Part shown: positions 37,721 to 49,808 of the stretch, piece after piece
Layout: each line of letters opens with the position of its first letter
Position numbering within the stretch: the stretch's first letter is position 1
DNA from: Asterias amurensis
Taxonomy: Eukaryota > Echinodermata > Asteroidea > Forcipulatida > Asteriidae
NCBI RefSeq assembly: GCF_032118995.1
Contig: NC_092653.1
Span: 24,509,202 to 24,573,201, forward strand
Reading direction: 5' to 3'
DNA: 64,000 nucleotides
Notes under the pieces: generated by a model
What the model saw: only the letters and a program-made list of their open reading frames with translations
What the model was told of the DNA's origin: nothing
Database searches by the model: none
Position numbers and translations under genes: made by a program

Positions 37721-39467
37721 TATTATGACAGGGGGATGTGTCTAATGCGCATGCGTATACATCATCCCATTCCAGTGACTTTGGTTTCGGTTCTTGGGAT
37801 ACTAGTGAGTCTCGATGAAGTCAAAGTAGGCCTACTTCACCTTGCGTCTTCTTTTCAGTGCCGCAAGAGGGCGCAACTTGTTCATGCTGGTAAAGTTAAC
37901 CTAGTTATTGTTATTGTAACAGTTTTATTTTGTGTTTTTTTAAAGTGACATTCGTCAACAAATATTAGCAACTGTGATGAATGTTATACCCGTCCACTAC
38001 GAAAACATTCATTGCAATGGAACATCTCTGGGACGTGACATTTGTGCAAGTGAGCAATAGGCACTTAACCATAATTGATTTGCAAAACGCTGAATATGTA
38101 ATGCATTCTGCTCTACCTTTCGGGTTTCTTTACCCATGTCTACAGTATTACAGACTGTGAAGGGGTAAATAATCAAATTTCAGTCCCAAGAGAAGTTGGC
38201 AATGTTTTGGTTGACACTGAATCATTTTGATGGCCTTCATCAAGTGGCAATCCGGACTCGTGATTTTAGGTGAGATTTCATTTAAGAATAAAATAGAAAC
38301 ACTTGTCGACCACCAACATACATATTCATTAAACGGTAAGTAGTAAAATGTAGCATTACATGTTTCGACAACGAAGAAACTTCTTAGAACCTTATTAAGT
38401 ATAGGCGCTAAATCTGTTATAGGGATACAGCCAAGCCGTAATAATCTAAACGAAAATATTTTTACAGACCCGCCTTTAATTAAAAATCGGGACTTCAGCC
38501 GAAGCTGAAATAATTCTATACCTGATCCCCCGCTTAACTTATTGTATATAGATGGATGGAGCTAGTGACATGGCAGATTTATTCGGAAAGTAACTTTCAT
38601 TTTCAATCAGTGGTTCATCAAATTCAATTATGGAAGTTACCTCTTCTTAATTTACAAAGGTCTATTCAGGGCATTTTTCCATGGTCAGCTTAGCGTTGAT
38701 TAACACTTGTAGTCATTAAAAACCTTCACAGTCAAGATTTTATAATGACCGTATTTTATGTAACAGAAAAAGTAACGACTGGTTGCATTTAAGTCTTGAC
38801 TTCATAAGTTGAGTTGAGGTGACGTTCACATTTTCAAATTCAAATCATGAGAGTGGGCAAACCAAAATCCTCATTATTTGCTACAGGAAATAATTTTAAA
38901 ATTATCGGCTAAAAATAATTTTAAGTCCTTGCTCTCCTAGAAAAAGAATATAATTCGAAAATTCAAAATTAATGTCCTAACGCTATGGCGAGACATTATA
39001 GCATGCACCAACACAATATTGAGTTTCGGATTGTTGTTCCACGTGCTCATTTTAAAATAACAATAACAATTGATAGTGACAAACAAAAAGCCTCGCCATT
39101 GACGCCTGAGCTAAAACTTCGAAAAATATTGTATGCTAATTTTTTTTACATTAATCGATATTATATTCTTTTTAAACAGATGCTAGTGACAGCAAACTAT
39201 TCTTCTCTTTTGAATGTTACCTGAACATGAAATAAGCAAATCAACATTGAACAGGAAACAAAACCTTTAGGTATATTTTGGACAAAACTGTTAACTTATT
39301 TGCAAATTTTACCTCAAGTGCGACATTACATGTCAAATGTATTCCTTGTTTAGATAAACTATTAAGTTACACTAACATTAGAGAGACACGTTGATTGAAC
39401 TTAGTTTTGTCTTATTTAAATATATCTTATTCGCGCAAATGTACCTCAAATTCGTAAGGTTTTCATT

Positions 39468-39608
39468 TTACTTCGTTAACTAACACGGCCCGCCATTTTG
39501 TAGAACCAAATACTTGACTCCACAAAATTGAACACGGCCCGCCATTTTGTAGAACCAAATACTTGACTCCACAAAATTGCAGACTGTGTTAGTCCACGAA
39601 GTAAAAGG
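39468..39608. repeat. Small inverted-repeat element with internal 49-bp tandem duplication
   Basis: The left end TTTTACTTCGTTAACTAACA-c is mirrored by a right end whose reverse complement is TTTTACTTCGTGGACTAACA-c. Between them a 49-bp unit starting ACACGGCCCGCCATTTTGTA occurs twice, 49 bp apart and essentially identical. Confidence 0.75.
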
Positions 39609-39734
39609 GATCAAGGGATGATCGATTGAATAAGTATAAATTATTCTACCTGAGTGTAAAACTTCTTTGTTCCATCAATATTCATTTCATCGTACAATGT
39701 GGATAGAACTATGTATAAAAACATTTCACAGAGT

Positions 39735-39810
39735 AGTGGTTCTAAAAAGAACCGGTGGTTGAAAACTCAACGTTATGCCCCGATCGTCCTCAGGTTATAG
39801 CCCAAAGCGC
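39735..39810 (-). repeat. Repeat fragment related to 61970-62120
   Basis: The reverse complement has GACGATCGGGGCATAACGTT-gagtt and CCGGTTCTTTTTAGAACCAC. This matches in order the GACGATCAGAGCATACTGAT...GTCGAGTT...GGTTCTTTTTAAAACCAC of 61979-62040. Confidence 0.5.
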
Positions 39811-40057
39811 CCAATCCCAAGGCAATGTTTAAAAACTTGTAAAACCAGTGTACATCACAACGCGGGTTAATCACACGAAGCGATAGCAACCGTTGCTATA
39901 GTGGATGCAACTCCCCCTTACATACCTATAATAATTGATTTAATTGTCGGTGAAGCAAGAGTCAACAGAGGCAGGAAAGGAGAGACAGGGAAGAGGAGCG
40001 ATCCAAGGGGGCATATACAGATAGGAAATTAATCAACAGAGAGGAAAGTCAAGGCTA

Positions 40058-40066
40058 GTATAAGGG
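40058..40066 (+). promoter_or_regulatory. TATA-like box upstream of gene C
   Basis: GTATAAGGG lies about 70 bp before the ATG of gene C. This leaves room for a short 5' UTR. Sequence match only. Confidence 0.25.
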
Positions 40067-40132
40067 AAAACAACCACGAAAACTCTGGACACCTCTCGAC
40101 ACGCAGAGTTCGAAACTCATTGTTTAGAAACA

Positions 40133-43100
40133 ATGGCTGGACTCGTTGCTGTTTTCATCTTAGTGGTGTGCAGTACTCTTCTCACAGGTAACCAATTTTG
40201 TTTTCAGTTTCAAGTTTTGTAATATTTATGTATGAATATTATGCCTGGCTTACTTTCAGATACAATCAGCGTAAGATGCAGGGTATTTGAAACGTGGTAA
40301 ATTTCATGACTAATTTATATACATCGAATTGGAGATCATGCTATTAAAGGCAGTGGACACTATTGATAATGGTCAAAGACTAGCCTTTACAGTTGGTGTA
40401 TCTCAACATATGCATAAAATAACAAACCTGTGAAAATTTGAGCTCAATCGGTCATCGAACTTGCTTGCGAGATAATGATGAAAGAGAAAAACACCCATGT
40501 CACACGAAGTTGTGTGCGTTTAGGATTTCGAGACCTCAAGTTCTAAATCTGAGGTCTCAAAATCAAATTCGTGGAAAATTACTTCTTTCTCGAAAGCTAT
40601 GGCACTTCAGAGGGAGCCGTTTTTCACAATGTTTCATACCATCAACCTCTCCCCATTACTCATCACCAAGTAAGGTTTTATGCTAATAATTATTTTGAGT
40701 AATTACCAATAGTGTCCACTGCCTTTAAGCCTGGCTTACTTTCAGATACAATCAACGTAAGATGCAGGGTATTTGAAACACGCGTGGTCAATTTCATGAC
40801 TAATTTATTTACATCGAATTGGAGATCATGCTATTAAAAGAGAGGGCATAACAGTTTCCAATAGTGAGGTTTTCAACAATTTAAACCTTGGTTGAATAAA
40901 GTTATTTTTTAAGTGTCATCTATCTATGTATATGTTACAGCAGTGGGGTTATGATACTAAATTAGTTTAAATTGAGCATATGTTTTTAATTCGGTACAAA
41001 CCGGTTCCACAATCGCAAGGAGACCGGAATTTTTATTAGGCAGTTATGTGTATCAAAGCTTACCCGCTCAAAAATATTTTCAGCACGTGTAACCTTGGGT
41101 TGTCTGAGCGTTTTCATGTATTTCATAGACTCTTGATGAACATCATGATTATACACTATAGTATAATATGAGAGTAACGTTTGTTTATTGCTCGTTAAGT
41201 TTTATTTCGTCGTGTGTGGGGGATAAGGGAATGTGATAATGACATGTTGATTAGTTACAAGATAAAGTGCAAACGCAATTATTTTGTTATGTGCAAAATT
41301 GCCGTATTCCAATAAAAGCTGTTTGATTAGTTTTCTGTCACCCATAAATCATCACAGGGAGGTTAAATTCTACATGGGTATGGGAAAAGTGGTCTTTGGA
41401 ATAATTAGGCAACAATTTTGTTTAGTAACTTAATGGCCTTTTGTTACTGGAAAATGCACTTTGTGTGCCTGGAAGAAAAGGCAGCCTTGATTGTCTATAT
41501 AAAATAGAAATGTCTACCAACAGAGAGGACTGCCTCTATAGACATTGGGATAAAGCCAAGTAGTGTAGTGTTAAGACATCTTCTCTGTAAAGAAGCAATG
41601 CAAAGGGCGTGGATTGTTTTCCCGACCGTACTCGAGAAAGGTACTAAGGGTACAGTGCGTTTCTACGTCGATGTTCAATATAGGGTAAAGGCCAAATAGC
41701 GTAGCCAATAACGAACCATAGCTTTTAATCAATGTTCAAAATAACTGCAAAAAACAACACAAATTACTGGTGATGGATACCTTGGCCTTAGTACAATAAC
41801 AACATCACCTGATGCTAAAAAGATGTAGGTCACTGAATAATAGTCCTTATATCTGGTACAAGATAAAAATTAAGGCAAAATAACTGAGTATGAAATAATA
41901 CTACTTGGTAAGAACTCTCCAAAGCGTTACAATGAACTTACTCTGATTTGGTGAAAGCATGCAGCTAGCATGTATAGATACAAACTACTCGCATCAACCA
42001 AATAGTGCCGAACTCACTTAGCCCTCTACACACGTATGCTGCCTGCCCCACCCGAAAGAGCCTATAGCCTTATTTGCCCACGGTTGAAAAACTAAGAACT
42101 AAGGATTGGATAGAGAGTCTTCCTTTATAACTGGAGTAAGCTGTATGTGAATGAGTGATCTAAACAAAAGGACTCAATGTGTTTTACCGAAGGAATGTTG
42201 TTCTATACTGTGATGATTCAATGCGTACTATAACAAGTTTGATTTAGAAAAGAACCCTTGTTCAAAAGAAAAAATGCATGTCCATTTTCACAACTATCAT
42301 GGGATGAGGGGAAAATCAAATATTCTTTTTTATATGGATTTGAACCCAAGACCCAAGACCAACTGAGCTGTGCGGTATAGTCGATGTTTTCCTGAGAACT
42401 ACATTTTGTTCTCTCGGGTTGCATGGATGCGCAAGTGGGCAAAGTAACAAACACAATTACTAGCCCACATTTAACAAGGGAGGGGGCTGAGCCCTTGACC
42501 AAACCACAAGGTGATTTTTTTCACACTACAAGATACACCAAGAAAAAAAAACAATCACAGGCATAATTACTCGGTGGAATTCGAACCCACGACCTTTGCA
42601 ATTCTATAAGAGTGGCATACCAACTAGACCACCGTACAATAACTGATAGTACCTTTTCTACAGACCAACTTAACATACCAACATTTTAATAATACTCTTT
42701 TATCATTGTACTTCTATAGAAAGCGAATCAAAGATGAGTAATAGATCTGCACTGTTGCAGAATCTACTAGATGAGTACGGGCCAAGCACAATCAGACCAG
42801 TACACAACATCTCCGATAAGATAACGGTAGAGTTCCGGCTTCTAATCACCCAAGTCATTGAACTGGTAAGATTGTCTTTAATTGCCTCATCCCCCCCCCC
42901 CACACCCCACCCCCCACCCCCACCCCCCACCCCCCCCCCACCACAATTATGGGTATATTAACTTGTAAGACTGGCAATTGCCTCTTTATTGGCTATTGAC
43001 TGTTAAAGATATTTAATTGCATCTATATGGGTAAATGAATTTGTAAGATTTCTAATTGCCTCTATATTGGGCATTGAACTGGTAAAGATCTTTAATTGCT

Positions 43101-46100
43101 TCTCTTGTGGAAATATAGCAATCACTGATAGACTCTCTGGAACAATTTTTTTTCAATTTTGTAAAGAACTTTTTTGAATCTGAAAACCAAAAGCACTGGC
43201 TCCCACTAAATATAAACAACAACTTGCACAATGCCAATACAAAATTGTAGAACTGGTTGGTACAGCAAGATTAGTCTAATTTCGATTTTTTTTTTTTTTT
43301 TTTTTTAGCGAGCTCCTTTTCAAAACTGACTGCTGTGACGTTGCAAGGGGACATAATTATTTTGGACTCTCAATAATTTAGAAAGCTTCCTTTTTTTATA
43401 AGAATAATGGTATCGTAGTTAAGTCTATAAAAAGACGCTTTGTGAATTATTTAAAAGGTAGGAAGAAAACGCATTCAGTTTGTTTGATCGACAGTAACAG
43501 TGTATTTCGAGACTAATTGGACAATGCAATATTACTCAGTAGTCACAGGCAGATGGTGTGAATTTATGTATTCACATTCGCATCGTTTGTGCCTAGCGAA
43601 TGACGCAGAAAATACACAATGGTGATTTTTGCTATGCAATTTATGCTGCCAGACTCATAAAGTATTTTTCATTAATAATGTATACACCGCAAGGGAAACT
43701 GACTAAGTAAATTTTTAATTAAATTGGGGCTGAACAAAGAAATTACGGATAGACGATTGTCTTTTTCTACTGTGCATTCGGGGTAACATCATAATGAAAT
43801 TTATGAAAAAAAATCCAAAACTAAGTTAAAATTCTAGTTAAATTTCTGTATAGAATGATAATTTTTTCAGAACTCAATCAACAGAACAAAGCATTCTTTA
43901 CAAGATACTCTAATGACCAGAGCTTACCAGCAAATGTACGAATAATTTACGTAATTAATTTGTGCATGTCAAACCAACTGGTCTTTTAGTTGGTAAGTAG
44001 TTTGCCACAGCTACTACTGTTTTCTCAAAGGAGGTCATTAATTATGTTTTAAATTCTTTTCGTGTAAACTTTCAAGGTTGAAAGAGGAAACAGCTTTTTA
44101 ATTTTTTTCTTGTTATTACCCTAAAAGCATTTCAATATGCCTACTTGGCAAAATCAAGTACTTGACAAAAAACCGGTGTAATCAAATTGAGCGGTGCACT
44201 GTTGTCACAACGTCGATTGACTGTGACTCCTAATCAAATTTCCCCAAAAAACCACTGTGTGTTAACATCATAGTTTTTTTTTTAAATAACACAAATGGAT
44301 TGTGTTGGCAGAAACTGGTGTTACTTTTTTTATGGGGTGAATTTAGGTTGCCTTTTCGGTTTCTACGAGGTGACATCACAAATTTTAACACCCCAGCTTG
44401 GCAGTGTATTATTTATGTAGTGAGCAGTCTCTTGAAACAGCAAATGGAAATTATTTCAACTTCGAGTGCCACTTTCTCCAAACAATAGAGTGGCTATATA
44501 ATTTTATGTCATCTGCGTACGGTGATACGGAAGCGTATTGCTGCCACATGAATAGAACAAATCTCTCTTATCGTGTAGGTAAAGTCATCGTGTAGTACAC
44601 AATGAGAGAGAAAAAAGTGTTTACTCATGTGGCGGTAATGGGCTTCCGTACGGTGACGAGTATCTTTTCAATGCACAAAAAGTTGGCCATTCTGACGCAC
44701 TAAACAACCATGATGGTTTTTTAATCTAACTAGAGTTTGTTGTTGGGGGCTGTGTACTTTCCTTATGGGAATTTACAGCAGTTTAATTTGCTTTTTCTTA
44801 TAGTCTTAGGACAATGTCAACATTGACAGGGTCATTTATTACGCATTGCCAAAGGCGGCAGCGTTTTATTGTTGGCTGGTCATTAAAATTACCATGGATG
44901 GAAGCAATTATTCAATGAAGTAAAAAATCGTGGTCGTGGATTTAAAAAACAGCAAATATTTACCATGAGTCCAGTTTTGGTCGTTATTTCCACCCATCCA
45001 TTTAATGGACTCCCTATGAACATATGCATCGTTCTTTGGGGCACGCTGAGTGTATTTTTTAACTATTTGTTTAATTGTCGCTGTTTGTTTGTGTGGGTGT
45101 GGGTTTTTCCAGTTAAGCTGAACGATGCTGTTTTTTACTTGGCTAAATTTATTATATTCTGCGAAGGATTTATGAATAAAACACATCTTGCTTTAGATTT
45201 ATCGTTTGTGTTGGTTTCAGTAAAAGTGTATGATCATTTTGAAGGCCTTTTTCTTACGAGAAGTTCACTGTCTTCACACATTGTATTCTCTTTTCCAGAA
45301 TGAAAAACATCAGACGATACAGATCAGCGGCTGGCTGAGACAGGCGAGTGTTTTAAAGACACATAAACATACATTGCTTATAAACCACACCCAATTCACT
45401 GCGTTTGCAATTGATAACCATTGTCATTAATTACGGTTGTAGTTGATTACGGTTGTAGTTAATTACGGTGGTAGTTAATTACGGTTGTAGTTAATTACGG
45501 TGGTAGTTAATTACGGTTGTAGATGATTACAATAGTAGCTATACGGTTGTAGTTGATTACGGTTGTAGTTAATTACGGCGGTAGTTAATTACGGTTGTAG
45601 TTGATTACAGTAGTAGTTAATTACGGTTGTAGTTGATTACAGTAGTAGTTGATTACGGTTGTAGTTGATTACGGTTGTAGTTGATTACGGTTGTAGTTGA
45701 TTACGGTTGTAGTTGATTACGGTTGTAGTTGATTACGGTTGTATTTGATTACGGTTGCAGTTGATTACGATTGTAGTTGACTACGGTTGTGGTTAATTAC
45801 TCTTTAATTGAATACGATTTTGTTTAATTACGGTAGGAGAAACCTTTGCTTTCCTTCTCGAATTGTTATCAATATTTCAATTGAAAAATCACTGACCTTC
45901 CAATCACGTGGTTTGTTGTCCACTCCATCTTGTTGGTGTATTTTTCCTTTTCCCCGAGGGTGCGTTAAATGTTTTTTAACATCACTGTTCGACAGGAAGA
46001 CACAAAGACAAGTTAAGTTAAATTAACAGTTACGATTACACATGTTTGAAATAAATTAAAATAAATGAAAAAAGAAATAATTTTTTAATTTTGTTGTGTA

Positions 46101-48358
46101 CAATATCAATTAAATTTAATTATCAATTTGGATCCCCCAAATCAGTGTCCATCATAACACATAATGCATTACATAATTACACATGTATAAACATTTAATC
46201 ATTTCGCTCTGAAAGAGAAGAGTGCGTGACGAAACTTCATTTGCTTTTCTCTAAACTACAGACTTGGAACGACGAGTTCCTGATGTGGAATCCTGATGAG
46301 TATGGAGGAGTTCAGAGCCTATTTGTACACAAATCTAGAATATGGCTGCCAGATACCACACTTTACAAAAAGTAAGTTTAAACCATAGACTTGGTGAAGC
46401 GTCTAATCAGCAAACCCTTTCACGACATTTATTACGATTCGCGACGATGGTCCACACCGGGTCCTGTCGGGCCTTTCCCATTTCTGGATCAATATGATAT
46501 GATGCAGAATGTTTCCAAAGAACACAAAAATGGTTCAAAATATCTCAGAATCCGAGTTAAAATACCATTTTTAACCCTTTTCCGGGAAATGGGTTACGCC
46601 CCCAGGACACAACCCAGGTTGGTTCCGACCCGGAAGTTCATACTCTATTTCCTACTTCTGCCGAACGTTCTTTTTCCGGCTTAGATGCAAAATGTTTACG
46701 GACAGAGGAGTTTTGACAACAGACAACTTGTAATGATCAAGATATAGAAACTTGTTTGCTTCGTTGACTGAAAGTTTTCACTATCTCCCTCCACCAGTGT
46801 AGACAGGGACTTTGAGAGCTACAAAGACATCTCAGCTGAAGCTAGATACGACGGCCAAGTCACCTGGTCCTCACCAGTCATTCTCAAATGCACCTGCCTC
46901 ATCGACGCCCGTCTCTTTCCCTTCGACACTCAGGTCTGCGACCTGAAGTTCTCCTCGTGGGCTTTCGACGGCTCAGCGGTCGACTTGGTCATGTCTACGG
47001 GAGCTAAGGCCCTACAGGACCAGTTCGCAGACACCGGTGTTTGGGAGCTATTGAAGGTGGACGTGGTCCGTGTGGAGACATGGTACACATGCTGCCCACA
47101 TCCATACCCGGAGTTGACCTACTCGTTACATCTGAGACGGCGGCCTCTGTTCCACGTCTTGAACATTATTCTCCCCTGTTTATTGCTGTCTATTCTGAAC
47201 CTGATGGTGTTTGGCCTACCCCCAGAGTCAGGGGAGAAGATCCAGCTTGGAATGACCAATCTGCTCGCTCTTGTTTTATTCCAGCAGCTCATCAGTGAAT
47301 CTTTACCACCAACGTCTGAAAATTCACCCATTATTGGTAAGTAACAGTTACGCCTAGTAATTTCTTTTCGAAAATTTTAAATTGAAAAACATCGAAATAT
47401 TCATATACAAAACCCATTACAATTTTTTAAGAGAGCATTAGTTTCAGAAGCAGCCGTACAATCATAACTTGAACCAGTCTCCATAAGAGTTGCCAAGAAG
47501 GGGTGTGATGATATTTCACTGCTAGATCTCTTATTGACATGTTCCAACCCACCAAAGCAAATGTGAGACGCTTTGTGGACGCATACTAATACCAAGTACT
47601 AACCATTGTTTACAGTAATGTGCGCATGCTCAGAACTATACGCAAACAATTGAAATGTCCTTGGTAAGTCTGCTGCCACCAAGTGTTGCCAAGTCTCCCA
47701 TTATGGCAATAATAATTGTTATTTCTATTCTGCAGGTTTTTACTTTACACCCATGATCGCCATTGGCTGCACGTCCATCGTATGTACCGTACTCGTACTC
47801 AATATATTCTACCACGACAACCGCCACCCCATTCCAAGATGGCTCCGATGGCTCTCATTGAAACTCGCTGCAATACTCTTCTACCGAGTGAAACGTCAGC
47901 CAGTGGTCGTCAACGGAACCTGTAACCCAGCCTTCCGATTGGATAACGAATCAACCAATCAGGGCTTTACAGAGAGTGATTCAGGGAGGTTAACTGCAAG
48001 CTGTAGCTTCACCGACTCATCCAGTTCCATGAACGGTGATGGTACCGTAAGCCAGAGCGAGAACACCCCCAATGTTGACGGCCAGAAGAACTGCAAGTCC
48101 CGTTGCCGAGCTTACAGTATGCACATCATGCAGGAGGTGTATTCGAACGGGAATGATCCAGTACAGATCAAGGCGAGTGGGACAGTGGCAAGGAAGGCAG
48201 CCAGAGCAAACAAAAGGAAACCCGACCCACCACGAGGGGTGATTTTGGAATGGAAGGATGTAGCACTAATCATTGACCGATTTACTATGGGGTTATCTGT
48301 ACTTATAACAGGAACGGCAATGGCAGTTACCATTTACTTCTTTGCAATGGAAATCTAA
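40133..48358 (+). CDS. nAChR-like alpha-type subunit, gene C (six exons, 505 aa)
   Basis: Exons: 40133-40187, 42720-42865, 45299-45343, 46262-46371, 46798-47336, 47736-48358. The signal peptide is [18 protein letters not shown]. Loop D is GWLRQTW, the Cys-loop is [15 protein letters not shown] with the extra Cys just before it (KCTC), and loop B is SWAF. Loop C is [14 protein letters not shown] with the vicinal pair. M2 is [20 protein letters not shown] with Glu at 20'. The intracellular loop is about 150 residues, longer than in A, and ends in M4 ([13 protein letters not shown] onward). Intron 3 starts with GC instead of GT (CAG|GCGAGT), a GC-AG intron, and holds a 16-bp minisatellite right after it. 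AATAAA signals follow at 48398 and 48472. Loop B has Phe where A and B have Tyr (WAF against WAY). Confidence 0.92.
40243..40347. repeat. Left copy of 105-bp direct repeat flanking a MITE
   Basis: It starts GCCTGGCTTACTTTCAGATA and ends GGAGATCATGCTATTAAA. The right copy at 40729-40838 is almost identical apart from a few changes (for example AACACGCGTGGTCA against AACGTGGTAA). Confidence 0.9.
40344..40728 (-). repeat. TTAAAGGCAGTGG MITE, copy 5
   Basis: Reversed full-length copy of about 385 bp in intron 1 of gene C. It begins TTAAAGGCAGTGGACACTAT and ends TGTCCACTGCCTTTAA, exactly between two 105-110-bp direct repeats. Confidence 0.9.
40729..40838. repeat. Right copy of 105-bp direct repeat
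   Basis: Starts at the base after the MITE with GCCTGGCTTACTTTCAGATA and ends CATGCTATTAAAAG. Confidence 0.9.
42568..42645 (-). repeat. tRNA-like SINE head
   Basis: The reverse complement has TGGTCTAGTTGGTATGCCAC (A box), 'gaattgcaaaggtcgtggg' and GGTTCGAATTCCACC (B box). It is the same family as 24655-24830. It lies in intron 1 of gene C, about 75 bp before exon 2. Confidence 0.6.
42891..42943. repeat. C-rich simple sequence
   Basis: Runs of C broken by single A, starting 26 bp after the donor of exon 2 of gene C. Reading through gives a false Pro-rich tail. Confidence 0.95.
44516..44657. repeat. Near-perfect hairpin element, ~142 bp
   Basis: The left arm GCGTACGGTGATACGGAAGC-gtattgctgccacatga is mirrored by the right arm (reverse complement GTCACCGTACGGAAGCCCAT-taccgccacatga). 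Arms of about 58 bp enclose a loop of about 25 bp. In intron 2 of gene C. Confidence 0.85.
45427..45800. repeat. 16-bp minisatellite, about 23 units
   Basis: The unit is GTAGTTGATTACGGTT with GATT/AATT and GGTTG/GGTGG/AGTAG variants. The centre (about 45640-45740) is the most regular. It starts about 85 bp after exon 3 of gene C, at the head of intron 3. Confidence 0.95.
46450..46645. repeat. GGGTCA-family element, diverged
   Basis: It starts with a CACCGGGTCCTGTCGGGCC stretch and ends GGTTCCGACCCGGAAGTTCA-tact. The inner layout resembles 35768. In intron 4 of gene C. It contains a short open frame with no family match. Confidence 0.4.
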
Positions 48359-49669
48359 AAATTAAAAAACTAAAATCGTACTCGTACATAACTTTATAAT
48401 AAATAATGTAACTGTATAATATGTATATATTTTAGTTGTACAAACCAAATTCATCTTCCTTATTTTTCTTCAATAAATGTATAAGCTTTTGTTTGTTTGT
48501 GCCTCTGACGGAGGTTCGGTTTTGAATCGAAAGGTAAGGCCATCTCCCCTAGTAGTTAAACACTTTTTTACATTTGGTGTATATACGTTATTATCTCATC
48601 TTGGGATTTAATATCCATAATTCGCATTATCTGTTGCATCGTAAGCGCACAGAGAACCGCATGTACTTTTACAAAGAACTGAGACACACCATAGTGTGTC
48701 AAAGTATATAAGTTTAGGTGCTCAAACTTTAAATCAACTCTCGATGTGAGCTGTATGAAGTCAAAACTTATAACGTTATCCGACAGTTGCAATATATTGA
48801 ATAGCAAATCTACTAGAAGTAGAGCAACAATTCGTTTCCAATGGGATAAAGCAATATAAACATGAGATATGTCTATATTGTTACTAGGAATAGAAATATC
48901 TTTACTAGTATTAGATATATATCTTCTATTTTTGAATAATTGTTAAGAATGTACTCCATAATCTACAAACAGTGTACAATGTAAATATATATCGTTTAGC
49001 TCTACTCTGAAAGTTATCGATGAACACTCAAGAAATTCAAGATAAAAAACATGTTGCACTTTGAAGTTAAACATGAACACGGAGTAACCAGCAGTAACCA
49101 GTAACAAGCAGTTAAAAGGGAGTGTTTATAAAATAAATAAAAACATTTGAGCGTAGAGCTAATGAACAAAATTTACAAATTTTCCCAGGAAGGAAAAACA
49201 AAATTCAATTAAACTTATTTTCATTGTTTGTTATTTATATCTCAGCAAAAGAGAAACGTGTTTTCCCCTCTTTAGTTTTCGACCGACCCAATTTCTGGCT
49301 CTCGACTGTTGCAAATTCAAACCCAATTTACACCCAAACCTGTTGGAAAGACCTACTAGAATTCAAATAATTTAATAAAACATAACAATCGTAAAATATC
49401 AGGGGTCAATTTCCTTAACGGCAGTGCTGATAACAACATCAAACATCACGAGTTTTATTAATGTATATGTACTTTTTATACTTTTTTTTAATAGCAAGCA
49501 AAACATATATTCCATGCAAAGAACAGCGGGATGAAATTGGTCACAGTAACGGGGGACGGACATGAAAGCAAAGAAGATGTTTTACCCGGTATGAGAAATA
49601 GGTAATTATGTATAACATTCATCACTACCTTATGACCGAAGACAGAACATAAGGAAATCAATAGTTTGT

Positions 49670-49790
49670 CATGGGGAAATTATAGAGGTATGCTCCGCTA
49701 GAAAGTTAGTGTACAAAGTACATAGGAGGATATTAAATCAGGGACAAATAAAATAAAAGAACGGAAGATGTCTGTACACAGGCGTAATAA
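49670..49790. repeat. Left diverged direct repeat flanking the foldback
   Basis: It shares with 50168-50290, in order: GGGGAAAT (GGGGAATT), 'gtgtacaaagtacatagg' (GTTTACAAAGTCTATAGG), 'aaaataaaagaac' (ATATAAAAGAACC) and AGATGTCTGTACAC (AGATGTCTCTATAC). Confidence 0.6.
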
Positions 49791-49808
49791 ATATTATCTG
49801 TGAAATAT

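Larger units (their letters stand above)
35162..40132. other. Spacer between genes B and C
   Basis: No exon is recognisable over about 5 kb. It holds a GGGTCA element (35768), a poly-G run with a 68-bp duplication (36322-36471), a TAA-rich dispersed repeat (37361), a small inverted-repeat element (39468) and a further repeat fragment (39735). Confidence 0.6.

Noticed and set aside
42703-42961. Frames with Pro-rich or Gly-rich tails at gene C exon 2
   Set aside because: Read-through of the donor into C-rich simple sequence. The exon ends at 42865.
45427-45800. Regular repeat array that might suggest CRISPR
   Set aside because: 16-bp head-to-tail units with no unique spacers: a minisatellite in a eukaryotic intron.
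46391-46684. 97-residue frame after exon 4 of gene C
   Set aside because: Lies in intron 4 within a GGGTCA-type repeat and has no domain similarity.
17593-48358. Chemotactile-type receptors derived from nAChRs, as in octopus
   Set aside because: Genes A, B and C keep the loop C Cys pair and most of the aromatic box, so an acetylcholine-type agonist remains the simpler reading.
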